From Candidatus Symbiothrix dinenymphae (GTDB lineage: Bacteria; Bacteroidota; Bacteroidia; Bacteroidales; Azobacteroidaceae): 43,930 nt of DNA. The notes beneath the pieces are model-generated. The model was given only the letters and a program-made list of their open reading frames with translations, had not been told where the DNA came from and ran no database searches. The DNA is taken from contig BBRT01000152.1 of assembly GCA_001417715.1 (NCBI GenBank), positions 1 to 43,930 on the forward strand, read 5' to 3'. The position numbers were made by a program, and so were the translations under genes. This document shows, one piece after another, positions 16,039 through 23,847 of this stretch; the first letter of the stretch is position 1, and every line of letters begins with the position of its first letter.

Positions 16039-16783
16039 AGCATTTGAGTTCGCCGCCGCCAAACACGGCTTCCACTTCGAGAATTACTAACTTGTCTTTG
16101 TTGGCTGCGGCAACCACTTGAGCGGGGCGGCTATCAACAAAACCGCCAAAGACGCATTCCTTTTGAATGACGATATTCCAATCTTCCGGCACATAGAGGA
16201 CTACGCTACCGAAGACAGCCCCTACTTTAATTCGCACCGCCACTGTCACATCGGTCGCCAATTCCGCCTGCGTAAAATCCAGCTCCACACCACTGAAAAC
16301 CGAGGTGATTTCCACATTGCGCAACGCCCCATACGTCCATTTTTCCTTCGTGCCGGTAAAAACATAGTCGCGATGCACCACGCCGTCTTTTTCTATCGGC
16401 GTTTCCTTAAAAGTCTGGTCGTCATGATGCCCGTGTACAAAAACAAAGTGTTTATGCCAATGCCACCCCTTTTTCTTGGGGCGAATAACAAAAAGCAACC
16501 CAATGAAAACCAGCACAACGGGCAGGATAAAACTCTTTATAGGCATATCCGGAATTTTGCCGAGCATAAAAATGCCACCAATAAAGATAAGAATCACTCC
16601 CCCAATAATATTGTCGTGATGAGGCGAATGCCTGTCAAACAAAAGCGGAATGCCAATCGCAATCAGCAACGCCTGCCAACTAATCACCAAATCATACACA
16701 CACGCAGGAATGTACCCCAAATTGTTGGCAATCAAGAAGATACCAACCAACACAATAATAACACCAAACACAACTTTTTTCAT
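16031..16783 (-). CDS. LiaF-like membrane protein (cell-wall-stress type)
   Basis: 250 aa. Four hydrophobic segments in the first 100 residues (FGVIIVLVGIFLIANNLGYI; DLVISWQALLIAIGIPLLF; IIGGVILIFIGGIFMLG; FILPVVLVFIGLLFVI) are followed by a His-rich stretch (WHWHKHFVFVHGHHDD). The C-terminal beta-rich domain resembles LiaF/VraT-type 'cell wall-active antibiotic response' proteins (NVEITSVFSGVELDFTQAEL ... FGSVVLYVPEDW ... EAVFGGGELKCYE). It probably partners with the overlapping LytTR regulator, for example by repressing or sensing for it. The His-rich segment could bind metal (inference). Confidence 0.85.
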   Translation of the reverse strand: MKKVVFGVIIVLVGIFLIANNLGYIPACVYDLVISWQALLIAIGIPLLFDRHSPHHDNIIGGVILIFIGGIFMLGKIPDMPIKSFILPVVLVFIGLLFVIRPKKKGWHWHKHFVFVHGHHDDQTFKETPIEKDGVVHRDYVFTGTKEKWTYGALRNVEITSVFSGVELDFTQAELATDVTVAVRIKVGAVFGSVVLYVPEDWNIVIQKECVFGGFVDSRPAQVVAAANKDKLVILEVEAVFGGGELKCYE

Positions 16784-16814
16784 AACTTTTAATTTTTAAA
16801 AATGAATTAGGATG

Positions 16815-16822
16815 CAAAGGTA
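16815..16822 (-). promoter_or_regulatory. -7 box of the liaF-like/lytTR operon
   Basis: Minus-strand TACCTTTG, 32 bases upstream of the ATG; a -33 element was not clearly identified. Confidence 0.55.
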
Positions 16823-16927
16823 AGGGGAAAAACTTAGCACACCAAGAGTAATTCGATAAAAAGGGCGATTTTTTCGATGAAAGTCGGCAAAATGTCGGTG
16901 AATTAGCTGAAATTGAAAAATTATGCG

Positions 16928-16935
16928 TAGATTTG
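16928..16935 (+). promoter_or_regulatory. -7 box of the GH127-araD operon
   Basis: TAGATTTG fits TAnnTTTG, 27 bases before the ATG at 16962. It lies downstream of the alternative ATG at 16923 and so argues against that start. Confidence 0.5.
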
Positions 16936-16961
16936 CAGCCGCAAAAAGTAAATTTGAACTA

Positions 16962-18929
16962 ATGAAAAATGTATTATTGTCTTCACTCGCAATCCTCAGC
17001 CTGCTTTCGTGCACGCGGGCCGGTGTGGATTATCCGATTCAGCAGGTAAATCTGAATCATGTGACATTGACGGACGCTTTTTGGTTGCCCAAAATACAAA
17101 CCATCCAGCGCACCACCATCCGATATGCCTTCGACAAGTGTGCTGCGGAGGGGCGTTTTGAAAATTTTATCACCGCCGGACGGGTCATCCAAGGCAAAAC
17201 GGGCAAAACACGCGGTGTGATGCCTTTCGACGATACGGATGTCTATAAAACGATTGAAGGGGCGGCGTATTCATTGATTAGTGCCCCCAATCCGGAATTG
17301 GAAAATTATCTGGATTCAGTCATTGCGATTGTCGAAACCGGACAGGAACCCGATGGCTACCTGACCACTTGGCGCACGATTGACCCGATGAATCCGCCCG
17401 CCGGATGGGTGAAGCCGGGCACACGGTGGACGGACTTGGGCTCCAGCCACGAGTTGTATAACAGCGGACACTTGTTTGAGGCGGCAACTGCGCATTATTG
17501 GGCTACCGGAAAGCACAATTTTTTGGACATAGCCATCAAAAATGCCGATTTATTGGTAGAAGTGTTTGGCGACACCACTAATTACGAAGTTCCCGGGCAT
17601 CAAATTGTCGAAACGGGCTTAATCAAATTATACCAAATTACGGATAATGCAGATTATCTGGAATTGGCAAAGAAGTTTTTAGATTTAAGAGGCGATGTCG
17701 CTCACCGGAAAATTCACGGGGTGTATAACCAAGACCATCTTCCTGTTACTCAACAAGATGAAGTAGTGGGACATGCCGTGAGAGCAGTGTATATGTATGC
17801 CGGAATGACCGACATCGCGGCTATCTACAACGATGAGGCGTATCTAAATGCTGTTAATAACCTGTGGGACAATATGATAAACAAGAAACTGTACATCACC
17901 GGAGGAATTGGTGCCCGCCACGGGAGCGAGGCGTTCGGCGACAACTACGAACTGCCAAACCTGACGGCTTACAGCGAAACCTGCGCCGCCATCGGTAGCG
18001 TGTTTTGGAACGACCGCCTGTTTCGTCTCACCGGTGATGCCAAATATTACGATGTGCTCGAAAGAACGCTTTACAATGCGCTCATTGCGGGTATTTCGTT
18101 GCAAGGCACAGAGTTTTTCTATCCTAACCCCTTGGAGTCGGATGGGCAATATAAATTTAATGTGGGAGCCTGCACGCGCCAATCGTGGTTTGACTGCTCC
18201 TGCTGCCCCACCAACTTGATTCGCTTTATTCCGTTCATTCCCAACTTGATATACGCCACGCAAGGCGACAGTAGTGTCTATGTCAATCTTTTTATGTCGA
18301 ACAAAGCAGAAATTCCGGTGCAGGGACAAACGGTCGAGATACGGCAAGAAACGGATTATCCGTGGCAGGGATACATCAGCCTCAATGTGAAAACGGAAAA
18401 ACCTCAAAAATTCACCCTTAAAATACGAATCCCCGGCTGGGCAAGGAACGAAGTGACACCCGGAACGCTTTATGCCTACGGCGACCAACCAGTCGACGAC
18501 GCATTCCAACTTTCATTGAACGGCACAGCCATCCAATCGGAAGTGGAAAACGACTATGTGGAAATCTCAAAAGAATGGGCAGGCGACAATCAAATTGAAC
18601 TGGTCTTACCAATGAAAGTGCGGCAAGTGCTTGCAAATCACGAAGTTACTGCCAACAGTGGACTTTCAGCCATTGAATACGGACCGTTAGTCTATTGCGC
18701 GGAAGAAACCGACAATCGCACCAATTTTGACAAACTGTTTATTCAAGCGCAAGCCCACTATTCCGTAGAAATGCAAAAGAATTTATTAGGCGGTGTGAAT
18801 GTGATTTATGAAAAAAATGCTCAACAACAATTTGTGCCCTACTATGCTTGGTCGAACAGAGAAACAGGAAAAATGAAAGTGTGGCTAAAAAGCAATGTAT
18901 CAGCGCAATATAGGTTTGATGAAAATTAA
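16962..18929 (+). CDS. GH127-family beta-L-arabinofuranosidase-like lipoprotein
   Basis: 655 aa from the ATG at 16962, which opens a lipoprotein signal ([17 protein letters not shown]). The body is an (alpha/alpha)6-barrel of GH127, the family of beta-L-arabinofuranosidases with a cysteine nucleophile and a structural zinc. The expected residues are visible: E339 and C341 in [11 protein letters not shown], and C414-C415 in FDCSCCPTN, which match Glu338, Cys340, Cys417 and Cys418 of HypBA1 of Bifidobacterium. Other family blocks are [14 protein letters not shown] and [22 protein letters not shown]. It is followed after 19 bases by araD, so released arabinose could be routed into the pentose phosphate pathway. 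Exact substrate not proven. Confidence 0.92.
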   Translation: MKNVLLSSLAILSLLSCTRAGVDYPIQQVNLNHVTLTDAFWLPKIQTIQRTTIRYAFDKCAAEGRFENFITAGRVIQGKTGKTRGVMPFDDTDVYKTIEGAAYSLISAPNPELENYLDSVIAIVETGQEPDGYLTTWRTIDPMNPPAGWVKPGTRWTDLGSSHELYNSGHLFEAATAHYWATGKHNFLDIAIKNADLLVEVFGDTTNYEVPGHQIVETGLIKLYQITDNADYLELAKKFLDLRGDVAHRKIHGVYNQDHLPVTQQDEVVGHAVRAVYMYAGMTDIAAIYNDEAYLNAVNNLWDNMINKKLYITGGIGARHGSEAFGDNYELPNLTAYSETCAAIGSVFWNDRLFRLTGDAKYYDVLERTLYNALIAGISLQGTEFFYPNPLESDGQYKFNVGACTRQSWFDCSCCPTNLIRFIPFIPNLIYATQGDSSVYVNLFMSNKAEIPVQGQTVEIRQETDYPWQGYISLNVKTEKPQKFTLKIRIPGWARNEVTPGTLYAYGDQPVDDAFQLSLNGTAIQSEVENDYVEISKEWAGDNQIELVLPMKVRQVLANHEVTANSGLSAIEYGPLVYCAEETDNRTNFDKLFIQAQAHYSVEMQKNLLGGVNVIYEKNAQQQFVPYYAWSNRETGKMKVWLKSNVSAQYRFDEN

Positions 18930-18948
18930 AAAAGAATTATATAAAATT

Positions 18949-19650
18949 ATGTTGGAAACATTAAAACAGACGGTATTTCAGGCAAATTTAGACCTTGTCA
19001 AGCATGGCTTGGTGATTTTTACATGGGGCAATGTCAGCGGCATTGACCGAGCGAAGGGCTTGGTCGTGATTAAGCCTTCGGGCGTTTCGTATGACGACAT
19101 GAAGGCGGAGGATATGGTGGTGCTGGATTTGGAAGGCAATATTGTGGAAGGCAAATTAAAACCTTCTTCCGACACGGCAACGCATTTGGCTTTATATAAA
19201 GCCTTTCCAACTATCGGCGGCATTGTGCATACCCATTCCACGTATGCAACTTCCTGGGCACAAGCCGGTTGCGATATTCCAAATATCGGCACTACCCATG
19301 CCGATTATTTCAAAGATGCCATCCCGTGCACCCGTTCCATGACGAAAGCGGAAATTGACGGTGCGTATGAGGCAGAAACGGGAAATGTGATAGTGGAGCG
19401 GTTTGCCGGTTTGAATGCGGAATATACCCCCGGAGTGCTTGTGAATAATCACGGTCCGTTTGCATGGGGCAAAGATGCGCATAATGCCGTGCACAATGCC
19501 GTTGTGCTCGAGCAAGTGGCAAAAATGGCGTATATCGCGTTGGGCATCAATCCGCAATTATCAATGAATGATGAGTTGATAAAGAAGCATTTTTTTCGCA
19601 AACATGGGGCAAATGCGTATTATGGGCAGGATATTAAGAGTGAAGAGTGA
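18949..19650 (+). CDS. araD: L-ribulose-5-phosphate 4-epimerase
   Basis: 233 aa, close to the 231 of E. coli AraD. Class II aldolase/epimerase fold; converts L-ribulose 5-phosphate to D-xylulose 5-phosphate, using zinc. Metal ligands are visible as H94 and H96 in [13 protein letters not shown] and H168 in [20 protein letters not shown] and [10 protein letters not shown] form the phosphate-binding region. The start was set at the ATG at 18949 because it gives the family length; an upstream in-frame ATG (18919) would overlap the GH127 gene. Co-transcribed with GH127. araA and araB are not in the window. Confidence 0.95.
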   Translation: MLETLKQTVFQANLDLVKHGLVIFTWGNVSGIDRAKGLVVIKPSGVSYDDMKAEDMVVLDLEGNIVEGKLKPSSDTATHLALYKAFPTIGGIVHTHSTYATSWAQAGCDIPNIGTTHADYFKDAIPCTRSMTKAEIDGAYEAETGNVIVERFAGLNAEYTPGVLVNNHGPFAWGKDAHNAVHNAVVLEQVAKMAYIALGINPQLSMNDELIKKHFFRKHGANAYYGQDIKSEE

Positions 19651-19673
19651 AGAATTAAAAAAGAAGTTATCAG

Positions 19674-19796
19674 TTCGTATTGAGCAGTTTGCCGGCGATG
19701 TTTTTTATGTTTGAGCTCTCTGTGCCGGAATGGGAAATCTTGAGGTCACAAATTGTGACCTCAAGTTAGGGTGGTTCTCGCTATCAGCCCTTCGCA
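19674..19796 (+). pseudogene. Decayed fragment of an ORF6N-domain gene
   Basis: About 120 bases closely match the middle of the neighbouring ORF6N gene (20100-20224), covering its residues for IERFAGDDFMFELSAPEWE through RYQPF. A one-base insertion in the T-run (GATGTTTTTTATG against GATGATTTTATG) and an in-frame TAG after the palindrome make it non-coding. It is a leftover of a duplication. The rest of 19651-19973 holds only this remnant and the promoter of the intact gene. Confidence 0.85.
19740..19764. repeat. Palindrome in the ORF6N pseudogene fragment
   Basis: Arms TTGAGGTCACAA and TTGTGACCTCAA are perfectly complementary around one central A. Compared with the intact gene both arms carry a matching change, G to A on the left and C to T on the right, that preserves pairing. 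Confidence 0.85.
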
Positions 19797-19896
19797 AATC
19801 TCGAAGATGTTTTTGCTGATTATGTTTTTTTTGAAAAAAGCGAAAAAAGATTTGGTGGATTGTAGAATTATAGTGAAAAAAAACGGGTAAATATAA

Positions 19897-19926
19897 TTGA
19901 AAATCCAAAATAAAGGTTTACCTTTG
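19897..19926 (+). promoter_or_regulatory. Promoter of the ORF6N gene
   Basis: -33 TTG at 19897-19899, spacer 19, -7 box TACCTTTG at 19919-19926, 47 bases before the ATG. Confidence 0.65.
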
Positions 19927-19973
19927 TCCGCCGGTTCTGACCGGCAATAGTATTCATTTAAAACATAATCCGT

Positions 19974-20387
19974 ATGGAAATACAACTTGTTCAAATTCAA
20001 AGTAAAATTTTGGAAATCCGCACTCAAAGAGTGATGCTTGATTTCGAGTTATCAACCATGTATGGAATTGAGACAAAACGGCTCAAAGAGACTGTCAGAC
20101 GTAACATCGAGCGGTTTGCCGGCGATGATTTTATGTTTGAACTCTCTGCGCCGGAATGGGAAATCTTGAGGTCGCAAATTGCGACCTCAAGTTGGGGCGG
20201 TTCTCGCTATCAGCCCTTTGCATTTACAGAGTTAGGCGTTGCCATGCTCAGTAGCGTACTAAATCATGAGGATACACGAACACAACTTGAATTGCTAAAC
20301 AAGTCTGTGGCAGAGTTGCAAGTACACAAAAAGATTTTTGATAAGCCACGAACTCCGATTGGATTTAGACCTAATCATGAGAGTTAA
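19974..20387 (+). CDS. ORF6N-domain DNA-binding protein, internally shortened
   Basis: 137 aa. Residues 6-100 are an ORF6N domain as found in phage antirepressor-like and chromosomal Bacteroidota proteins (IQSKILEIRTQRVMLDFELS, RRNIERFAGDDFMFELS, FTELGVAMLSSVL). In relatives a segment with NIxIxRxFxxxR follows. Here MLSSVL joins directly to NHEDTRTQLELLNKSVAEL, so a stretch of some 20-30 residues appears deleted. The C-terminal PRTPIGFRP is retained. A perfect palindrome lies inside the gene. Function unknown; DNA binding is inferred from the domain. It has its own promoter and a decayed partial copy upstream. Confidence 0.85.
   Translation: MEIQLVQIQSKILEIRTQRVMLDFELSTMYGIETKRLKETVRRNIERFAGDDFMFELSAPEWEILRSQIATSSWGGSRYQPFAFTELGVAMLSSVLNHEDTRTQLELLNKSVAELQVHKKIFDKPRTPIGFRPNHES
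20166..20190. repeat. Palindrome inside the ORF6N coding sequence
   Basis: Arms TTGAGGTCGCAA and TTGCGACCTCAA, perfect over 12 bp with one central base. It encodes the residues LRSQIATSS in the middle of the domain. Confidence 0.9.
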
Positions 20388-20400
20388 GTTTTTTTTTGCC

Positions 20401-20408
20401 TACCTTTG
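20401..20408 (+). promoter_or_regulatory. argH -7 box
   Basis: TACCTTTG, 24 bases before the ATG at 20433. It overlaps the apparent TTG start at 20406, which is therefore rejected. Confidence 0.6.
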
Positions 20409-20432
20409 CATTTTAAAAAGTCATTACTCAAT

Positions 20433-21764
20433 ATGAAACTTTGGCAAAAAAACATAGAAATAGACACGGCTGTCGAGCAATTTACGGTTGGGAAAGACCG
20501 CGAAATGGATGTCTATTTGGCGAAATTCGATGTACTCGGCTCCATGGCACACATCACGATGCTCCAAAGCATTGGTTTGCTGACTGCCGATGAGTTGCAA
20601 ATGCTCCTGAAAGAGCTAAAATCTATTTATCAACAGGCTGACTCCAAGCCGTTTGTGATTGAAGATGGCGTGGAAGACGTGCACTCGCAAGTAGAACTGA
20701 TGCTGACCCGAAAATTGGGCGACACAGGCAAAAAAATCCACAGCGGAAGGTCGCGCAACGACCAAATACTGTTGGACTTAAAGCTCTTCACGCGCGATGC
20801 CATTCAAACCTTAGTCGCAGAAATCGCCGCGCTGATTGACGTGCTGATTGCGCAGAGCAACCGCTATAAAGACGTGCTGCTGCCCGGCTACACGCACCTG
20901 CAAATTGCAATGCCGTCATCGTTTGGGCTGTGGTTTGGGGCGTATGCCGAGAGTTTGGTGGACGATTTGCAACTGTTGCAGGCGGCTTACAAGGTTACTA
21001 ACCGCAACCCATTGGGGTCGGCGGCGGGTTACGGCTCGTCCTTTCCGCTCAATCGCCAAATGACCACCGACTTGCTGGGCTTCGATTCGATGGACTACAA
21101 TGTGGTGTATGCCCAGATGGGGCGCGGCAAAATGGAAAAAACGGTCGGCTTTGCGCTGTCCGGCATCGCGGCGACACTCTCCAAATTGGCATTTGACGCC
21201 TGCCTGTTCAACAGCCAAAACTTCGGCTTCATCAAACTCCCCGACGAATTTACGACCGGCTCAAGCATCATGCCGCACAAAAAAAATCCCGATGTGTTTG
21301 AACTCACGCGCGGCAAATGCAACCTCATCCAAAATCTGCCGCAGCAACTCACCGCACTGACCAACAACCTGCCATCGGGCTATTTCCGTGATTATCAACT
21401 GACTAAGGAAGTCTTTTTGCCCGCTTTCGGCGAACTCTCCGCCTGCATCCGAATGACCACGCTGATGATGCAATCCATCCAAGTGAACGAAAAAATCTTG
21501 GACGACCCCAAATATGCACTGCTGTTCAGTGTCGAAAAGGTGAACGAACTGGTGCTGCAAGGCACGCCCTTCCGCGATGCCTACAAGCAGGTAGGCTTAG
21601 CCATCGAAGCAGGCAATTTCACCCCCGACAAAGCCGTTACGCACACCCACGAGGGCAGTATCGGCAATCTGTGCAATGCTCAAATCGCGGCAATGAAGGC
21701 GGATGTTGTTGCCGGATTTCATTTTGAAAAAGTCAATGATGCAATTAAAATTTTATTAACATAA
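20433..21764 (+). CDS. argH: Argininosuccinate lyase
   Basis: 443 aa; last step of arginine synthesis, cleaving argininosuccinate to arginine and fumarate. It belongs to the fumarase/aspartase superfamily and the signature loop GSSIMPHKKNPDVFEL with the catalytic serine (S277/S278) is intact. Further conserved blocks are EDVHSQVE, KIHSGRSRNDQ, LPGYTHLQIAMP and NRNPLGSAAGYGSSFP. Cytoplasmic homotetramer in known relatives. It has its own promoter. The next gene follows after 11 bases and so is probably read on the same transcript, although a RhuM-family gene has no obvious link to arginine. Other arg genes are not in the window. Confidence 0.96.
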   Translation: MKLWQKNIEIDTAVEQFTVGKDREMDVYLAKFDVLGSMAHITMLQSIGLLTADELQMLLKELKSIYQQADSKPFVIEDGVEDVHSQVELMLTRKLGDTGKKIHSGRSRNDQILLDLKLFTRDAIQTLVAEIAALIDVLIAQSNRYKDVLLPGYTHLQIAMPSSFGLWFGAYAESLVDDLQLLQAAYKVTNRNPLGSAAGYGSSFPLNRQMTTDLLGFDSMDYNVVYAQMGRGKMEKTVGFALSGIAATLSKLAFDACLFNSQNFGFIKLPDEFTTGSSIMPHKKNPDVFELTRGKCNLIQNLPQQLTALTNNLPSGYFRDYQLTKEVFLPAFGELSACIRMTTLMMQSIQVNEKILDDPKYALLFSVEKVNELVLQGTPFRDAYKQVGLAIEAGNFTPDKAVTHTHEGSIGNLCNAQIAAMKADVVAGFHFEKVNDAIKILLT

Positions 21765-21775
21765 ACAATAAACAA

Positions 21776-22795
21776 ATGATGACAAACAGATTAGCCTCCA
21801 TCACCCCCAGCGACTTTTTGCTCTACAAAGATGCAAATGGGCAGACAAAAATTGACGTTTATGTTTTTAACGAAACAGTATGGATGCAGCAGGATAAGAT
21901 TGCGCAACTGTTTAATGTTCAACGCCCTGCTGTAACAAAACACTTGAAAAATATTTTTGAGAGTGGCGAATTGGACGAATTTTCAGTATGTTCCATTTTG
22001 GAACATACTGCCAATGACGGGAAAACCTATCAGACAAAATTTTACAATCTGGATGCTATTCTCTCGGTTGGCTATCGTGTGAATAGCCTGCAAGCCACAC
22101 AGTTCAGGATTTGGGCGAATAGTGTTTTGAAAGAATACATCATCAAGGGTTTTGCTATGGACGATGAGCGGTTGAAAAATCCGCAAAATGTGTTTGGCAA
22201 AGATTATTTTGAGGAACAATTAGCCCGCATTCGGGATATTCGCAGCAGTGAACGCCGATTTTATCAGAAAATCACCGATATTTACGCTCAATGCAGTGCC
22301 GATTATGATGTGAAAGCACCCATCACGCGGGATTTTTTTGCAGAGGTTCAAAATAAATTGCACTGGGCGATTACCGGTCAAACGGCTGCCGAAATCATCG
22401 TTTCACGTGCCGACAGCACGCAGCCCAATATGGGATTGACTACGTGGAAAAACGCGCCAAAGGGGCAAATCCGCAAACCGGATGTTTCAATTGCCAAAAA
22501 CTATTTGAACGCTGACGAACTTGACCGCCTCAATCGGATTGTGTCGATGTACCTCGACTATGCCGAAAATCAAGCCCGACGCGGGCTGTTGATGTACATG
22601 AAGGATTGGGTACAAAAATTAAATGCCTTTCTGCAATTCAACGAGATGGATATTCTATATGACAAAGGAAAAGTGAGCCACGCAGTAGCCAAAGCATTAG
22701 CAGAACAAGAATTTGAAAAATACCACGCACTGCAATTGCAAAATTATGTGTCCGACTTCGACAAACTCATTGCATATACAACAAAAAAACAGTAG
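21776..22795 (+). CDS. RhuM-family (virulence RhuM) protein
   Basis: 339 aa, full length for the family. The N-terminal part reads IDVYVFNETVWMQQDKIAQLF, then RPAVTKHLKNIFESGEL, a winged-helix-like putative DNA-binding domain. It continues with KFYNLDAILSVGYRVNS, FRIWANSVLKEYIIKGF and the C-terminal domain with FFAEVQNKLHWAITGQTAAEII and YLDYAENQARRG. The family is named after a Salmonella pathogenicity-island gene; its biochemical role is not established, and homologues are widespread near mobile or defence genes. A perfect palindrome lies in the coding sequence at 21984-22010. Start taken as the first of two adjacent ATGs. Probably co-transcribed with argH. Confidence 0.88.
   Translation: MMTNRLASITPSDFLLYKDANGQTKIDVYVFNETVWMQQDKIAQLFNVQRPAVTKHLKNIFESGELDEFSVCSILEHTANDGKTYQTKFYNLDAILSVGYRVNSLQATQFRIWANSVLKEYIIKGFAMDDERLKNPQNVFGKDYFEEQLARIRDIRSSERRFYQKITDIYAQCSADYDVKAPITRDFFAEVQNKLHWAITGQTAAEIIVSRADSTQPNMGLTTWKNAPKGQIRKPDVSIAKNYLNADELDRLNRIVSMYLDYAENQARRGLLMYMKDWVQKLNAFLQFNEMDILYDKGKVSHAVAKALAEQEFEKYHALQLQNYVSDFDKLIAYTTKKQ
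21984..22010. repeat. Palindrome inside the RhuM coding sequence
   Basis: Arms CAGTATGTTCCA and TGGAACATACTG are perfectly complementary over 12 bp around a TTT spacer. It encodes the residues SVCSILEHT. Confidence 0.9.
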
Positions 22796-22797
22796 TT

Positions 22798-23271
22798 ATG
22801 AGGATGAGCAAATCGTGTATTAAGCCCGCAATGGCAATGCTTACTCTATTATGTTTCGCTTGCAACGACAGCGACCGCTCCCCCATCCCAAGCATGCGAG
22901 TCAATTTCGCGATTGATTTGAAGTATCAGGATGCCGATTTAATTCCTCCCTTAGCCACTAAATCGTTTATAGCCCCGCGTATTGGCAACGATGAGAGCGG
23001 CTTTGGTTTTGGCGGCGTTTTGGTCATCAATGGAATCAATCCTAATGGTGGGCTTCTTAATCTTTTTGCTTACGATTTGGCGTGTCCGGTGGAAATCAGC
23101 CGCAAAGTTACGGTGGTGCCTGACGATATTGGTAAGGCAACTTGTTCCAAATGTGGGGCTGTTTTTAATATTGCAACCGGCACAGGGATGCCTGAAAAGG
23201 GGTCGAAGCATCCGCTCCGGTCTTACTCTGTTCAGCTGGAGCGCGATAAAAGATACATTGTTCGGAATTAA
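22798..23271 (+). CDS. Small lipoprotein with degenerate Rieske-like C-terminus
   Basis: 157 aa. A lipobox-like signal (MAMLTLLCFACND) suggests a lipoprotein. The C-terminal half has the layout of a Rieske 2Fe-2S domain: YDLACPVE, then CSKCGAVFN, then GMPEKGSKHPLRSY. The two His ligands are replaced (CPV instead of CxH, CSKC instead of CxxH), so a true Rieske cluster is unlikely. The three cysteines could bind zinc or another metal (inference). Similar small lipoproteins occur in Bacteroidales; function unknown. It starts 2 bases after the RhuM stop and may be read from the argH promoter. Confidence 0.7.
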   Translation: MRMSKSCIKPAMAMLTLLCFACNDSDRSPIPSMRVNFAIDLKYQDADLIPPLATKSFIAPRIGNDESGFGFGGVLVINGINPNGGLLNLFAYDLACPVEISRKVTVVPDDIGKATCSKCGAVFNIATGTGMPEKGSKHPLRSYSVQLERDKRYIVRN

Positions 23272-23276
23272 AATTG

Positions 23277-23284
23277 TACCTTTG
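23277..23284 (+). promoter_or_regulatory. kdsC -7 box
   Basis: TACCTTTG just after the preceding stop and 20 bases before the kdsC ATG. Confidence 0.55.
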
Positions 23285-23304
23285 CACCCCTATACAGAAA
23301 AATT

Positions 23305-23826
23305 ATGAGTACTATCAATCACGATTTGACGCACATCAGGGGTTTTGTTTTTGATGTGGATGGCGTGCTTTCGGCGGAGAGCATTCCGTTGTTTCCGACC
23401 GGCGAGGCGATGCGGTTTACCAACACGAAAGACGGTTTTGCCTTCACAACGGCTTCTCGGCAGGGTTTTATTTTGGCAATTATCACCGGAGGCGACACTG
23501 AGGCGGTGCGCATTCGCTACGAACATCTGGGCTGTCAGCATGTTTATCTCAAATCCAAGCAGAAAATCAACGACTTGCACGACCTGATGCAGAAAACGGG
23601 TCTGAAACCGGAAGAAATGTGCTATGTCGGTGATGACATTCCTGATATTGAATGTATGCAGGCGGTGGGCTTGTCCGTTGCTCCTGCCGATGCGGTGCCG
23701 GAAGTCAAAGCCATTGCCAACTACATTTCCCACAAAAAAGGCGGCGATGGCGTGGCGCGCGATGTCATCGAACAGGTGCTCAAAGTGCAAAATAAATGGG
23801 CTATGACGGCTCATGCAACCGGATAG
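23305..23826 (+). CDS. kdsC: 3-deoxy-D-manno-octulosonate 8-phosphate phosphatase
   Basis: 173 aa HAD-superfamily phosphatase without a cap domain, the size of KdsC. It dephosphorylates KDO 8-phosphate in lipopolysaccharide core synthesis. Motif I is FVFDVDGVLS (nucleophile D17, acid/base D19), motif II IITGGDTEAV, motif III lysines around KSKQKINDL, and motif IV CYVGDDIPDIECM. GLSVAPADAVPEVKAIANYI and the C-terminal GGDGVARDVIE complete the family pattern. It has its own -7 box and is convergent with the tamB-like gene. Confidence 0.93.
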   Translation: MSTINHDLTHIRGFVFDVDGVLSAESIPLFPTGEAMRFTNTKDGFAFTTASRQGFILAIITGGDTEAVRIRYEHLGCQHVYLKSKQKINDLHDLMQKTGLKPEEMCYVGDDIPDIECMQAVGLSVAPADAVPEVKAIANYISHKKGGDGVARDVIEQVLKVQNKWAMTAHATG

Positions 23827-23847
23827 AATAAGCCCGCAAAGCCGGTT

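Noticed and set aside
16923-16964. Upstream ATG start for the GH127 gene
   Set aside because: The -7 box lies downstream of it, and the ATG at 16962 opens a proper lipoprotein signal.
17844-18509. 221-aa minus-strand frame inside the GH127 gene
   Set aside because: Antisense to the catalytic region of a well-supported enzyme; no promoter or recognisable domain.
19974-22795. Prophage or defence island around the ORF6N and RhuM genes
   Set aside because: argH lies between them and no integrase, phage structural or nuclease genes are present; each looks like an isolated accessory gene.
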